Source: Virgibacillus sp. LDC-1 (lineage in GTDB: Bacteria > Bacillota > Bacilli > Bacillales > Amphibacillaceae). Taken from it: 53,360 nt of DNA. Position numbers and translations under genes: made by a program. How positions within the stretch are numbered: position 1 is the stretch's first letter; each line of letters opens with the position of its first letter. The DNA lies in contig NZ_JARUVL010000014.1 in NCBI RefSeq assembly GCF_030137545.1, positions 22,478-75,837 of the forward strand, read 5' to 3'. Below the pieces are notes generated by a model that was not told the DNA's origin, made no database searches, and was given only the letters and a program-made list of their open reading frames with translations. Below, piece after piece: positions 34,804-44,219 of the stretch.

Positions 34804-35580
34804 GTGCATAAAGGAAAAGGAATGAAATTTGTTGGCGATTCACGTGTGTCTGCTGAACGCAAATCAACAATTCCAAAAGACTACTCGGAATATCCGGGAA
34901 GAACAGAAGCCTTTTGGCCAAACTTTTTATTAAAGGAATGGTTAGTTGGATCTGTATTTTTAGTTGGATTTCTTAGCTTAACATTAGCACACCCATCTCC
35001 TTTAGAAGGAGTGGCAGATCCGACAACTCCAGGGTATATTCCATTACCCGATTGGTATTTCTTATTTTTATACCAATTACTGAAATATAAATTCGCAAGT
35101 CAAGCCTATGTGTTATTAGGTGTAATTGTTATTCCAGGTCTAGCATTTGGAGCTCTATTATTAGCACCATTTCTAGACAATGGGCCAGGACGTAGACCAC
35201 ATCAACGTCCAATTGCCGTAGGGATGATGATCCTTGGATTAGCATCTGTTATTTGGCTCACATATGAGTCTGCTGCAGCTGTTGATTGGGAGCAAAGAGC
35301 AGAGGCTAACAAGCCAATTCCTGCCTCAAGTGTAGAAATAGATAAAGAAGATCCAGGATATGCTGTTTTTGAATCGAATTGTTTGGCATGTCATGGAGAG
35401 GATCTTTCTGGTGGAGCTGCAGGACCTTCCTTAATCGGGACGGAATATTCAGCAGAGGAAATTGCTGATATTGCAAAAAACGGTATCGGTTCTATGCCTG
35501 CAGATCAATTTAAAGGTACAGAAGAAGAATTACAGCAGCTTGTTGACTTTATTATGTCTGTAAACGAACAAGCAAAATAA
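34804..35580 (+). CDS. qcrC: Menaquinol:cytochrome c reductase cytochrome b/c subunit
   Basis: Natural fusion of a subunit IV-like domain (three membrane helices, about 45-155, with LPDWYFLFLYQLLKY) and a C-terminal cytochrome c domain: heme motif C193-LA-C196-H197 and a likely axial Met in GIGSMPADQF. 258 residues, GTG start 34804 behind GGGAGGG. This fused bc-type arrangement is typical of Bacillus. Third gene of qcrABC. Confidence 0.97.
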   Translation: MHKGKGMKFVGDSRVSAERKSTIPKDYSEYPGRTEAFWPNFLLKEWLVGSVFLVGFLSLTLAHPSPLEGVADPTTPGYIPLPDWYFLFLYQLLKYKFASQAYVLLGVIVIPGLAFGALLLAPFLDNGPGRRPHQRPIAVGMMILGLASVIWLTYESAAAVDWEQRAEANKPIPASSVEIDKEDPGYAVFESNCLACHGEDLSGGAAGPSLIGTEYSAEEIADIAKNGIGSMPADQFKGTEEELQQLVDFIMSVNEQAK

Positions 35581-35589
35581 ACTATATTA

Positions 35590-35624
35590 GCACCTTTGTC
35601 AATTCATTGACGAAGGTGCTTTTT
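35590..35624 (+). terminator. Terminator of qcrABC
   Basis: GCACCTT...AAGGTGC stem extended by GTCAAT/ATTGAC, then TTTTT. Confidence 0.9.
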
Positions 35625-35722
35625 ACAATTAAATAATAGTTACTTATTGAAATATACTGCTACAATAGATAAGCTAAGCATAATAACTTTCAGAAAAACT
35701 AAGCAAAGAGAGGATCTTCCTC

Positions 35723-36307
35723 ATGTTAAAGTACTTACTTTTAGACAAACGTTTTTTAATTTTATTATTTATCGTTAATTTAGCGGGGACAATTTATGGG
35801 TTTTATTGGTATAAATATCAACTAGCGATGACGCCAAATATTTTTCTTTTATTTGTTCCAGATAGTCCCACAGCAAGTTTGTTTTTTACCATATTTTTGT
35901 TGTTTTTTATTTTTGGTAGAAACACGCCATACATAGAAGCACTTGGAATGATCACGCTATTCAAATACGGGGTATGGGCAGTAGTGATGAATGTATTAAC
36001 ATTAATTGTAGATGGTTCATTAAGTCCAGCCGGATATATGCTTATTGCCTCACATGGAGCAATGGCTATTCAAGGATTGTTATACGCCCCATATTACAAG
36101 ATAAAAACTCGCCATATTGTCGTCGCTGCTATTTGGACATTACATAATGATGTTATTGATTACGTATTTGGAATGATGCCAATGTATGGCTCATTAAATA
36201 ATTTCATGGATAAAATTGGTTATTTTACATTTTGGCTAAGCATCCTATCAATTAGCATCGCTTATTGGCTCACAAAAGAAAAAAGTACAAAGCCTCTTCG
36301 TCTGTAA
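35723..36307 (+). CDS. ypjA: DUF1405 membrane protein YpjA
   Basis: 194 residues with five to six hydrophobic segments; conserved features are NLAGTIYGFYWY near the N-terminus, FVPDSPTASLFF, and WTLHNDVIDY. Start ATG 35723 follows AGAGAGGAT. Position after qcrC matches B. subtilis ypjA. Function unknown; the invariant Asp, Asn and His in membrane segments hint at a transport or enzyme role, but that is speculation. Confidence 0.85.
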   Translation: MLKYLLLDKRFLILLFIVNLAGTIYGFYWYKYQLAMTPNIFLLFVPDSPTASLFFTIFLLFFIFGRNTPYIEALGMITLFKYGVWAVVMNVLTLIVDGSLSPAGYMLIASHGAMAIQGLLYAPYYKIKTRHIVVAAIWTLHNDVIDYVFGMMPMYGSLNNFMDKIGYFTFWLSILSISIAYWLTKEKSTKPLRL

Positions 36308-36310
36308 ACG

Positions 36311-36339
36311 TTATATCTACCTTTTGGTACACATACATT
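36311..36339 (+). promoter_or_regulatory. SigE-type promoter of the YpjB-like gene
   Basis: TTATATC (36311-36317), 14-base spacer, CATACATT (36332-36339). The -10 is an exact match to the SigE consensus CATACAnT. It lies 30 bases upstream of the ATG at 36370. An imperfect hairpin (36320-36332 with 36349-36360) overlaps the -10 and the following SD. Confidence 0.6.
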
Positions 36340-36369
36340 AGTATAAAAGTGTATCAAAGGAGGATCTCT

Positions 36370-36624
36370 ATGCTAAAAAAGCAATTAAATAAGATAACCA
36401 GCCTCAGTTGGTTTATCATAGGGATTTTCACCATTGTCATCTCAGAAAATAAACTTTACGCTCAATCGATTGAAGAAGATACAAAAGAAAGTAGCGGAAT
36501 GATTCCGCTTTTTTGGATCATTATCATTGTCGGTGGATGTATTGCCCTTACATTATCTTACGTTAGTTGGAGAAAATATAAAGGTGAAAAAAATAAACAA
36601 AAACAAGATCAAATAGTTGACTGA
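36370..36624 (+). CDS. Short YpjB-like sporulation membrane protein
   Basis: 84 residues from ATG 36370 behind AAAGGAGG; ORF extension upstream overlaps ypjA and has no SD. It has an N-terminal signal-like hydrophobic segment (14-24), a short acidic loop (SIEEDTKESSG), a second membrane helix (about 45-62) and a basic tail SYVSWRKYKGEKNK. That tail and the place after ypjA recall the C-terminus of YpjB, a roughly 260-residue sporulation protein. The large middle domain is missing, so this looks like an internally deleted YpjB or an unrelated mimic. The SigE-like promoter favours a sporulation role. Confidence 0.55.
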   Translation: MLKKQLNKITSLSWFIIGIFTIVISENKLYAQSIEEDTKESSGMIPLFWIIIIVGGCIALTLSYVSWRKYKGEKNKQKQDQIVD

Positions 36625-36692
36625 TGCACTTAATTTGACTAAAATTGACCTTATCACTAAAAATTTTTCTACACACTAATGGAGGAATGAAC

Positions 36693-37382
36693 ATGCCAGG
36701 ATCTTTTGGTGGCTATATCATTTATATGGCGCTATTGTTGATCATCCCACTTTGGGCACAATCAAAAGTTAAATCCACTTATAATAAATTTTCACGGGTA
36801 CCTACATCATCAGCGATGACTGGTGCTGAAGTAGCGCGAAAGATTTTAAATGATAATGGAATATATGATGTACAAATTGAAGAAACAAGAGGAGTACTTT
36901 CAGATCATTATGATCCAAGAAAGAAAGTAGTTCGTCTATCCAGCTCTAATTTTCACGGACATTCCATGGCTGCTTCTGCGGTAGCCGCACATGAAGTAGG
37001 ACATGCTATCCAGCATGCAGAAGGGTATGCATTCTTGAGATTTCGCAGTGCACTAGCTCCTGCTGCAAACTTAGGATCAAATTTATCATTTTTCCTAATT
37101 ATTGCCGGTTTCATCTTTGGAATGCTCCAATTAGCCGTTGTTGGGGTTGCGTTTATGTCTGTTGCTGTCTTATTCCAACTTGTAACACTTCCGGTTGAAT
37201 TTGATGCTTCTAATCGAGCGATGGCGCAGTTAGTTTCAACGGGGATAATTCGAAACAATGAAGAGCGCGATACAAAAAAAGTATTAAATGCAGCAGCAAT
37301 GACATATGTTGCAGCAGCATTAGTAGCTGTAGCTGAGTTAATCCGTTTTATATTAATTATTGTTGCAAATAATAGAGATTAA
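36693..37382 (+). CDS. yugP: Zinc metallopeptidase YugP family
   Basis: Membrane-bound neutral zinc peptidase of family PF04298. 229 residues from ATG 36693, 7 bases after GGAGG. N-terminal membrane helix (about 5-23), zinc motif H100-E101-V-G-H104 (AAHEVGHAIQH), then membrane helices 125-165 and 205-227 and a third-ligand region VEFDASNRA. In B. subtilis yugP lies elsewhere, so this is a local rearrangement relative to that genome. Substrate unknown. Confidence 0.9.
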   Translation: MPGSFGGYIIYMALLLIIPLWAQSKVKSTYNKFSRVPTSSAMTGAEVARKILNDNGIYDVQIEETRGVLSDHYDPRKKVVRLSSSNFHGHSMAASAVAAHEVGHAIQHAEGYAFLRFRSALAPAANLGSNLSFFLIIAGFIFGMLQLAVVGVAFMSVAVLFQLVTLPVEFDASNRAMAQLVSTGIIRNNEERDTKKVLNAAAMTYVAAALVAVAELIRFILIIVANNRD

Positions 37383-37412
37383 AAAAAGGGATGATGCGAT
37401 CATCCCTTTTTT
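37382..37412. terminator. Bidirectional terminator yugP/yitT-family gene
   Basis: Perfect 14-bp stem AAAAAAGGGATGAT/ATCATCCCTTTTTT with a 3-base loop, between convergent genes. Confidence 0.92.
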
Positions 37413-37415
37413 ATG

Positions 37416-38291
37416 TTAATCCTCATGAATGGGGTTTTTATTTTCATCTAATGTAAAGCCTTCACCAACAACATCATGAACAGCACTTACAGCAACAAAA
37501 GCATGTGGATCTATTGTATTAATAATTGCTTTTAGTCGAACAATTTCGTTTCTACCAACAACACAATATAGTACATCTCTGTTTTCACCTGTAAAGCTAC
37601 CACGTCCACTAAGAACAGTAACTCCACGATCCATCTCAGTCATAATTTTTTGCGCTATTTCGTTACTTTTGCCAGATATAATGGTAGCACCGCGTGCAGA
37701 ATAGGCACCTTCTTGAATAAAATCGATTACTCTTGCCCCAATGTAAACCGCAAGAAGGGTATACATCCCTTCCACTAATTCAAGAATGGTAAAGACGGAT
37801 GTTGCGATTACGAAAAAGTCGAATAAAAACATCGTTCTTCCCATACTCCAGCCTACATATTTATGTACGAGTCTTGCGATAATGTCGACACCGCCTGTAG
37901 TACCTCCATAACGGAAAATGATTCCGAGTCCAACCCCAATAAATACACCGGCGAACAGCGCTACTAACGTCATGTCATTTTCAAGGTGAATAAGAAACAT
38001 ATGCTTTTGGAAAACACTTAAAAACACGGACACAGAAAGTGTTCCAATAATGGTATAGTAAAATGTATTGCGTCCTAGAAATCGCCAGCCAACAAAAAAC
38101 ACCGGCACATTTAAGATAATATTTGTAATAGCTGGATCCCAATTAAAAGCAAAATAAAGCAATAACGTTATCCCAGTAAACCCACCTTCACCGAGATTAT
38201 GCTGCATATTAAAATGAACAAGGCCAAATGAAAAAATTGCTGATCCGAGTAGAATAAAAAAGATATTTTTAAGCTTTAATCCAAGAATCAA
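37416..38291 (-). CDS. ypjC: YitT family membrane protein (YpjC-like)
   Basis: 291 residues: an N-terminal YitT domain of about five membrane helices (GSAIFSFGLVHFNMQHNLGEGG, FRYGGTTGGVDIIARL) and a C-terminal soluble DUF2179 domain (GRGSFTGENRDVLYCVVGRNE, DPHAFVAVSAVHDVVGEGF). Start TTG 38291 follows AGGGGG. Neighbourhood matches B. subtilis ypjC; the gene is on the minus strand and convergent with yugP. Transport substrate unknown. Confidence 0.87.
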   Translation of the reverse strand: MILGLKLKNIFFILLGSAIFSFGLVHFNMQHNLGEGGFTGITLLLYFAFNWDPAITNIILNVPVFFVGWRFLGRNTFYYTIIGTLSVSVFLSVFQKHMFLIHLENDMTLVALFAGVFIGVGLGIIFRYGGTTGGVDIIARLVHKYVGWSMGRTMFLFDFFVIATSVFTILELVEGMYTLLAVYIGARVIDFIQEGAYSARGATIISGKSNEIAQKIMTEMDRGVTVLSGRGSFTGENRDVLYCVVGRNEIVRLKAIINTIDPHAFVAVSAVHDVVGEGFTLDENKNPIHED

Positions 38292-38443
38292 GGTGATCCC
38301 CCTAACATGTCCAAATTACGCTATTCATGCTGCGCTTGTTCCATTATAATAAAATCATCTCTGACAAACAATTTATGTGAATATATAATTTGTCAAAATT
38401 GCATGGATTAAGTAACATAAAAGATAATTACTAAGAAAAAGGG

Positions 38444-38785
38444 GTGCTTCTCATCAATACTCCACTATATGATACAAAAATGATTCAACAGCGTGTTGAC
38501 AATTATATCTCACAATTTAAAGAAGGTTATTTTTCACCTTTGGCACTTATGGCTCGTCTAACAGAAGAAATAGGAGAGCTTGCACGTGAAGTAAATCATC
38601 ATCATGGCGAAAAGCCTAAGAAATCTTCTGAAAAAGCGAAAACAATGGATGAAGAGTTAGGTGATGTTCTTTTCGTTCTTACATGCTTTGCGAATTCATT
38701 AGATATTGATCTTTCCGAAGCGTTTGAGCGTTCTATTCAAAAAATTGAAACACGAGATAAACATCGTTGGACACGGAAGGATTAG
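38444..38785 (+). CDS. ypjD: MazG-type nucleotide pyrophosphohydrolase YpjD
   Basis: Small all-alpha NTP pyrophosphatase. The metal-binding EExxE...ExxD pattern is present: E41-E42-x-x-E45 ([11 protein letters not shown]) and E71-x-x-D74 ([10 protein letters not shown]). The end [10 protein letters not shown] is conserved. The 5' end is unclear: GTG 38444 lies inside the SD-like AAGGGGTG, and the codon at proper distance is ATC 38453. A start there would make the length (110) close to B. subtilis YpjD (about 111). ATG 38480 has no SD and would cut the N-terminal helix. Confidence 0.85.
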   Translation: MLLINTPLYDTKMIQQRVDNYISQFKEGYFSPLALMARLTEEIGELAREVNHHHGEKPKKSSEKAKTMDEELGDVLFVLTCFANSLDIDLSEAFERSIQKIETRDKHRWTRKD

Positions 38786-38813
38786 TCATCATCAGGAACG
38801 AGGAGGAATTAAC

Positions 38814-39620
38814 ATGACAATAAAAGTAATAATAGCTGGACCAAGAGGAAGAATGGGTAAGGAAGCCGTTAACATGGTTGCAAATTCCGATGATTTTCAA
38901 TTAGTTGCGTGCATTGATACGAAAAATGATGGTAAAAAACTGCATGAAGTGTTACCTTATCCTGAACTTGATGTACCAATCTTTATTAATCCAGAGGAAT
39001 GCTTCCACACAGTTGCAGCGGACGTATTTGTAGATCTAACTGTTCCGGAGAGTGGCTACTTTCATACGAGGCTTGCATTGATGTTTAATTTGCGACCTGT
39101 TATCGGAACAACTGGCTTTACAGCAGAACAACTAGATGAATTACAAAAGCTTTCCAAGGAAAAAGATTTAGGTGGCGTCATTGCTCCTAATTTCGCCCTT
39201 GGCGCTGTGCTTATGATGCAATTTTCTCGTCAAGCAGCAAAATATTTTCCGGATGTTGAAATTATCGAAATGCATCATGATCAAAAGTTAGATGCTCCTT
39301 CAGGTACAGCAGAAAAAACAGTAGCACTAATCCAAGAAACAAGAACAAGCAAAAAGCAAGGACATCCAAATGAAAAGGAAACAATTGCTGGCGCTAGAGG
39401 AGCAGAGAAGGATGGTATTCGCATTCACAGTGTAAGACTTCCTGGTCTTGTTGCTCATCAAGAAGTGATATTTGGCGGTCCAGGTCAAACGCTAACTTTA
39501 AGACACGATTCGTTAAATCGAGATTCATTCATGTCAGGTATTCATTTTGCTATAAAGCAGGTCATGGAAATGAAAGCACTTGTATATGGATTAGAGAATT
39601 TAATGGAATTGAACGTTTAA
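38814..39620 (+). CDS. dapB: 4-hydroxy-tetrahydrodipicolinate reductase
   Basis: NAD(P)H-dependent step of lysine, diaminopimelate and dipicolinate synthesis. 268 residues from ATG 38814, 7 bases after GAGGAGG; the ORF is open from 38706 inside ypjD but that part is not dapB-like. N-terminal [11 protein letters not shown] nucleotide site, [10 protein letters not shown], and the signature [15 protein letters not shown] with catalytic His. It begins 28 bases after ypjD and is followed by mgsA. Confidence 0.97.
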   Translation: MTIKVIIAGPRGRMGKEAVNMVANSDDFQLVACIDTKNDGKKLHEVLPYPELDVPIFINPEECFHTVAADVFVDLTVPESGYFHTRLALMFNLRPVIGTTGFTAEQLDELQKLSKEKDLGGVIAPNFALGAVLMMQFSRQAAKYFPDVEIIEMHHDQKLDAPSGTAEKTVALIQETRTSKKQGHPNEKETIAGARGAEKDGIRIHSVRLPGLVAHQEVIFGGPGQTLTLRHDSLNRDSFMSGIHFAIKQVMEMKALVYGLENLMELNV

Positions 39621-39659
39621 CAAGAAAATTTATTAAAATTACCCTATTGGAGGTACATC

Positions 39660-40076
39660 ATGAATATTGCCTTAATCGCACATGATAAAAAAAAGCAAGA
39701 TATCATTCGTTTTAGTATCGCATATCAACATGTATTAAAAGAGCATCAATTATTTGCAACAGGCACAACTGGCAAGATGATTCATGAAGCAACAGGTCTA
39801 CCGGTACATCGTTTTTTATCCGGTCCAATGGGAGGAGACCAACAAATTGGTGCCATGATTGCAAATAATGACATGGATGTTGTTATCTTTTTCCGAGACC
39901 CATTAACAGCACAGCCCCATGAACCAGATGTTAGCGCCTTAATGCGGTTGTGTGATGTGCATCTGATTCCATTGGTTACGAACCTTGCAGCCGCTGAAAT
40001 TGCGATTCATGGTCTACAACGAGGGGACTTAGCGTGGCGAGAGATTGTAAAAGAACAGAGGGAAAAAAATCAATGA
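39660..40076 (+). CDS. mgsA: Methylglyoxal synthase
   Basis: Converts dihydroxyacetone phosphate to methylglyoxal and phosphate, a bypass of lower glycolysis. 138 residues. Catalytic region [15 protein letters not shown] and the [14 protein letters not shown] signature with catalytic Asp are intact; TGTTG binds phosphate. SD GGAGGT precedes ATG 39660. The stop overlaps the bshA start (ATGA); in B. subtilis bshB1 lies between the two. Confidence 0.97.
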   Translation: MNIALIAHDKKKQDIIRFSIAYQHVLKEHQLFATGTTGKMIHEATGLPVHRFLSGPMGGDQQIGAMIANNDMDVVIFFRDPLTAQPHEPDVSALMRLCDVHLIPLVTNLAAAEIAIHGLQRGDLAWREIVKEQREKNQ

Positions 40077-41194
40077 AAATAGGTATTACTTGCTATCCAA
40101 CCGTGGGAGGGTCAGGTGTTATTGCAACCGAACTCGGAATGCTGCTAGCAGAAAAAGGAAATGAAATTCACTTTATCACTTCAAGTCTTCCGTTCCGTCT
40201 TAATCGTGTACATCCAGCCATTTATTATCATGAAGTGGAGTTAAATCATTATCCGGTTTTTCAATATCCACCATATGATTTATCACTTGCTTCTAAAATG
40301 GCTGAAGTAATTGATCGTGAAAAATTAGATATTCTACACGTTCATTATGCAATGCCACACGCTATATGTGCGATATTAGCGAAACAAATCGCTACCCATG
40401 ATGTGAAAATTGTCACTACTTTACACGGAACAGACATTACGGTTCTCGGAATTGACCCGACGTTTAAGAAAATGATCAAATATGGAATTGAGGAATCAGA
40501 TGCGGTAACTGCAGTGTCGAATCATCTTGTTTCTACGACCGCAACTATGCTAGAGACCGACAAACCTATTTCTGTTATCTATAATTTCGTTAACGAACAA
40601 GAGTACTATAAAAAAGACACATCGCAAATCAAACGAGAATTCGGAATTCAGCAGGATGAAAAAGTAATCATTCATATTTCTAACTTTCGTAAAGTAAAAC
40701 GACTTGAAGATGTCATTCAAACCTTTGCACTTGTACGTAAAAAGCAAAAAGCAAAGCTACTGCTCGTTGGAGATGGACCAGAGTGTTCAACTATATTCCA
40801 GCTTGTCCAAGAATTAGGTGTGGAAGAAGACGTACGCTTTCTTGGAAAGCAAAAAAATATAAGTGAACTGTTATCCATTTCAGATGTTAAACTTTTATTA
40901 TCTGAAAAAGAAAGCTTTGGACTCGTATTACTTGAAGCTATGGCATGTGAAGTGCCTTGTATTGGAACGAATATTGGTGGAATTCCAGAAGTTATCACGC
41001 ATAATGAAACAGGGTTCGTCGTTGAGTTAGGGGCGATACAACAAGCTGCCGCTTATACCGTTCAGCTATTGGATAACGAACCACTTCACGAAAAGTTTGC
41101 GAAAGCAGCACTAGAGCGAGCAAGAGAACTGTTCCATTCAGATCGAATAGTAGACCAATATATCCAGCTTTATGAAGATACATTGAAGAAATAA
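40073..41194 (+). CDS. bshA: N-acetyl-alpha-D-glucosaminyl L-malate synthase BshA
   Basis: GT4 glycosyltransferase for the first step of bacillithiol synthesis: UDP-GlcNAc + L-malate to GlcNAc-Mal. 373 residues from ATG 40073. The N-terminal [19 protein letters not shown] acceptor loop, [21 protein letters not shown] and the nucleotide-sugar motif [19 protein letters not shown] are typical. It overlaps mgsA by 4 bases; the deacetylase bshB1 is absent from its usual place. Confidence 0.96.
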   Translation: MKIGITCYPTVGGSGVIATELGMLLAEKGNEIHFITSSLPFRLNRVHPAIYYHEVELNHYPVFQYPPYDLSLASKMAEVIDREKLDILHVHYAMPHAICAILAKQIATHDVKIVTTLHGTDITVLGIDPTFKKMIKYGIEESDAVTAVSNHLVSTTATMLETDKPISVIYNFVNEQEYYKKDTSQIKREFGIQQDEKVIIHISNFRKVKRLEDVIQTFALVRKKQKAKLLLVGDGPECSTIFQLVQELGVEEDVRFLGKQKNISELLSISDVKLLLSEKESFGLVLLEAMACEVPCIGTNIGGIPEVITHNETGFVVELGAIQQAAAYTVQLLDNEPLHEKFAKAALERARELFHSDRIVDQYIQLYEDTLKK

Positions 41195-41209
41195 GTAAGG
41201 AATTGATAC

Positions 41210-42412
41210 ATGATGCTTATAGAACCATTTATACAAGCACTTCCTATTATTCAAACGATAGAAAAAAACGGCCACCAAGCATTCTTTGTTGGTGGATGTG
41301 TTCGTGACTATTTATTAAAACGTGCAATAGGGGATATTGATATCGCTACATCGGCTACTCCTGATCAGGTAAATGCAATGTTTGATCAAGTTATCCCAGT
41401 CGGTATAAAGCATGGCACAGTCATTGTACGCCACGAAAAACAATCTTATGAAGTGACAACCTTTCGTGCAGAGGGGAGCTATTCAGATAAGCGACATCCA
41501 GATACGGTCGTTTATTTAGATAATATTGAGAAGGATTTGGAACGTCGAGATTTTACGATTAATGCAATGGCAATGGATACTCATGGGGAAATTATCGATT
41601 TATTTCATGGGCAAGTAGATTTAGCTAAAGGAATAATTCGTACAGTTGGAAATGGCTACGACCGTTTTATGGAGGATTCACTTCGAATTATTCGTGCGCT
41701 TCGCTTCACAAGTCAGCTAGGCTTTACAATAGAAAAAAATACATTAGAAGCAATGATAGCAGTCCAACATCAGATTGATTTTTTAGCGATTGAACGAATT
41801 ACGAATGAGCTCATAAAGCTATTTTCAGGAGAATACGTTGATTTAGGGATTGCCTTTCTAAAAAAAACGAATATTGATCAACATCTCCCAATTATAAAGG
41901 ATAATCCTCGTTTTTTTGAAAGGCTTCCTGTTCCTTTTCCACCCGTAAAAAACGCTGAGGAATTGTTTTGTTTATTTACATACATGAATAAAGATATTTC
42001 AATTCAGGACTGGGTAAAAGCTTGGAAGTGCTCTAATAAAACAAAAAACAATGCGATGGCTTTGTTAGATGCACTACAGCACCTTAAAAAAAATGAGTTA
42101 GACAGGTGGCTCGTATATAAATTAAATAGACCGTTGTTTCCTAGCTTTATTCGATTAGCTAATACATTACTTGATCAAGATATCGCACTCGAACATATGC
42201 ATGCTTTATACGAGCAACTGCCCATTTATTCAGTGAGCGATTTAGAAATAAATGGATATGATCTTATCCAGCTGTTTCCAGATGTAAACCAGGGACCTTG
42301 GTTAAGAGAGATGATTAATAAAATAGAATACGCTGTTGTTGTTGGACAGGTTGTAAATAATAAATCAGAAATAAAGGAGTGGATAAAATGGAATCCACCC
42401 GGAATAAGCTAA
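41210..42412 (+). CDS. cca: CCA-adding tRNA nucleotidyltransferase
   Basis: Adds or repairs the 3' CCA of tRNAs. 400 residues, class II enzyme: GGCVRDYLL at 28-36, metal motif G41-D42-I-D44, RRDFTINAMA, and the neck region DSLRIIRALRFTSQLGF. Start ATG 41210 or the adjacent ATG 41213. Its last 25 bases overlap birA, indicating tight coupling in a cca-birA-panBCD transcript. Confidence 0.96.
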   Translation: MMLIEPFIQALPIIQTIEKNGHQAFFVGGCVRDYLLKRAIGDIDIATSATPDQVNAMFDQVIPVGIKHGTVIVRHEKQSYEVTTFRAEGSYSDKRHPDTVVYLDNIEKDLERRDFTINAMAMDTHGEIIDLFHGQVDLAKGIIRTVGNGYDRFMEDSLRIIRALRFTSQLGFTIEKNTLEAMIAVQHQIDFLAIERITNELIKLFSGEYVDLGIAFLKKTNIDQHLPIIKDNPRFFERLPVPFPPVKNAEELFCLFTYMNKDISIQDWVKAWKCSNKTKNNAMALLDALQHLKKNELDRWLVYKLNRPLFPSFIRLANTLLDQDIALEHMHALYEQLPIYSVSDLEINGYDLIQLFPDVNQGPWLREMINKIEYAVVVGQVVNNKSEIKEWIKWNPPGIS

Positions 42413-43377
42413 TCGATATCCTAGCGAAGAATGACAATCAATTTATTTCCGGTCAGATGCTTTCAGATAGATTGAACATTTCCCGTAGCGCAATTTGGAA
42501 GCATATGAAAGAACTTGAAAAAGACGGTTACATAATAGAAGCCCGGCCTAAATTAGGCTATCGAATTAGCGGGTTTCCCAACAAAATCAGTGAAAACACG
42601 TTACAATGGGGCTTAAAAACAAAGTGGCTTGGGCAGACAATTATTCACAAAAAATCGACCACCTCTACACAACATCTGGCACATCAGGCTGCACTTGAAG
42701 GAGCAAAACACGGAACCGTATTTATAGCGGATGAACAAACGATGGGTAAAGGAAGAATGGACAGGAAATGGCATTCTAAAATGCATAAAGGAATATGGTT
42801 AAGTATGCTATTACGACCGACAATTCCTCCTCATCTTGCACCACAGCTTACCTTATTAACTGGTACGGTACTTGCAGAAGTCCTGGAGAAAGCTGGTGAT
42901 GTTGTACCATTCATTAAATGGCCAAACGATATTATCCTTGATGATAAAAAAACCGCCGGAATACTAACAGAAATGCAAGCAGAGCATGACCGCATACAGT
43001 ATGTTGTGATTGGTATTGGCATTAATGTAAATCACGAAGAAAACGATTTTCATGAAGAAGTGAAATCAAAGGCAACTTCTTTAAAAATTGCTTCTAAGCA
43101 TAATTGGGATTTAAATCAATTGATCCAAGATATTTTACTAGCATTTGAAAGTGCTTATGAACGCTTTATCGAGAATGACTTTTCCACCATTCGAACAAAG
43201 TGGATCGCTTATGGCTATAAGATGAATCAATACGTAGATATTAAAGCTGGAAATAGGAATTGGGAAGCTAAATTAATTGGCATCGATTCGAATGGGGCAC
43301 TTTTAATTGAAAACAAAGATGGTACATCTGAAAAGCTATATTCTGCTGAAATTAATTGGTTTAAGGAGTGTAATTAA
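42388..43377 (+). CDS. birA: Bifunctional biotin-[acetyl-CoA-carboxylase] ligase / repressor
   Basis: Attaches biotin to acetyl-CoA carboxylase and represses bio genes. 329 residues from ATG 42388, 8 bases after AAAGGAG; GTG 42379 overlaps the SD. A winged helix-turn-helix (about 18-50, [20 protein letters not shown]) precedes the ligase domain with [11 protein letters not shown] at 120-130, KWPNDI, and GIGINVN. The DNA-binding domain means it can act as a repressor. It overlaps cca by 25 bases and panB by one. Confidence 0.95.
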   Translation: MESTRNKLIDILAKNDNQFISGQMLSDRLNISRSAIWKHMKELEKDGYIIEARPKLGYRISGFPNKISENTLQWGLKTKWLGQTIIHKKSTTSTQHLAHQAALEGAKHGTVFIADEQTMGKGRMDRKWHSKMHKGIWLSMLLRPTIPPHLAPQLTLLTGTVLAEVLEKAGDVVPFIKWPNDIILDDKKTAGILTEMQAEHDRIQYVVIGIGINVNHEENDFHEEVKSKATSLKIASKHNWDLNQLIQDILLAFESAYERFIENDFSTIRTKWIAYGYKMNQYVDIKAGNRNWEAKLIGIDSNGALLIENKDGTSEKLYSAEINWFKECN

Positions 43378-44207
43378 TGATAACGACGACTGATTTACGA
43401 AGGATGAAAGAAGAGCAGGAGAAAATCACAATGCTCACAGCGTACGATTATCCATCAGGAAAGCTTGCAGAATCAGCTGGTATCGATATGATTCTTGTTG
43501 GAGATTCTTTAGGAATGGTCGTACTAGGATACGATTCCACCGTTCAAGTAACAGTAGACGATATGATTCACCATGCAAAAGCAGTTAAACGAGGGGCTAA
43601 AAATACATTTACAGTCGTTGACATGCCCTTTATGTCATATCATATTTCACTAGCCGATGCTTTGCAAAATGCACAACGGATATTTCAAGAAACGGAAGCA
43701 CAAGCAGTAAAGGTGGAAGGTGCAACTGAAAGAACGATAACATTAACAAAACAACTAACAGAGGCCGGAATACCAGTTGTGGCACATTTAGGCTTAACTC
43801 CTCAAACGGTAAACGTACTTGGTGGCTATAAGGTACAAGGAAAAGACCTTCATGCTGGTGAAAAGCTGCTCCAAGATGCAAAAGAACTTGCAAACAATGG
43901 GGCAATTGCGCTTGTTCTGGAATGTATACCAACAGAGTTAGCTACAATCGTTTCAGATGCCATCCCAATCCCGACCATTGGGATTGGAGCTGGAATTGAT
44001 TGTGATGGGCAAGTGCTTGTATATCACGATATTCTAACTTACGGTGTATCACGTTTACCGAAATTTGTTAAATCATATGCTGATTTTAATAATTTAGGTA
44101 CAGAAGCGATTAAGGAATACATCAAAGAAGTTAAATCATCTACATTCCCAACGGATGAACATTCATTTTTCATTAAAGATAAGAAATATCTTCCTGCTCA
44201 GGAATAA
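43377..44207 (+). CDS. panB: 3-methyl-2-oxobutanoate hydroxymethyltransferase
   Basis: First step of pantothenate synthesis: ketoisovalerate to ketopantoate using methylene-THF. 276 residues. [21 protein letters not shown] with the metal-binding Asp, [16 protein letters not shown] and [17 protein letters not shown] are all conserved. Start ATG 43377 overlaps the birA stop by one base (TAATG). Confidence 0.97.
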   Translation: MITTTDLRRMKEEQEKITMLTAYDYPSGKLAESAGIDMILVGDSLGMVVLGYDSTVQVTVDDMIHHAKAVKRGAKNTFTVVDMPFMSYHISLADALQNAQRIFQETEAQAVKVEGATERTITLTKQLTEAGIPVVAHLGLTPQTVNVLGGYKVQGKDLHAGEKLLQDAKELANNGAIALVLECIPTELATIVSDAIPIPTIGIGAGIDCDGQVLVYHDILTYGVSRLPKFVKSYADFNNLGTEAIKEYIKEVKSSTFPTDEHSFFIKDKKYLPAQE

Positions 44208-44219
44208 AGGTGGTAGCGA

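Noticed and set aside
34804-35580. QcrC as an unusual gene fusion
   Set aside because: Fusion of the subunit IV-like domain with cytochrome c is the normal form in Bacillus, not a novelty.
38706-38813. N-terminal extension of DapB overlapping ypjD
   Set aside because: The extension is a shadow of ypjD; SD GAGGAGG and the family N-terminus mark ATG 38814.
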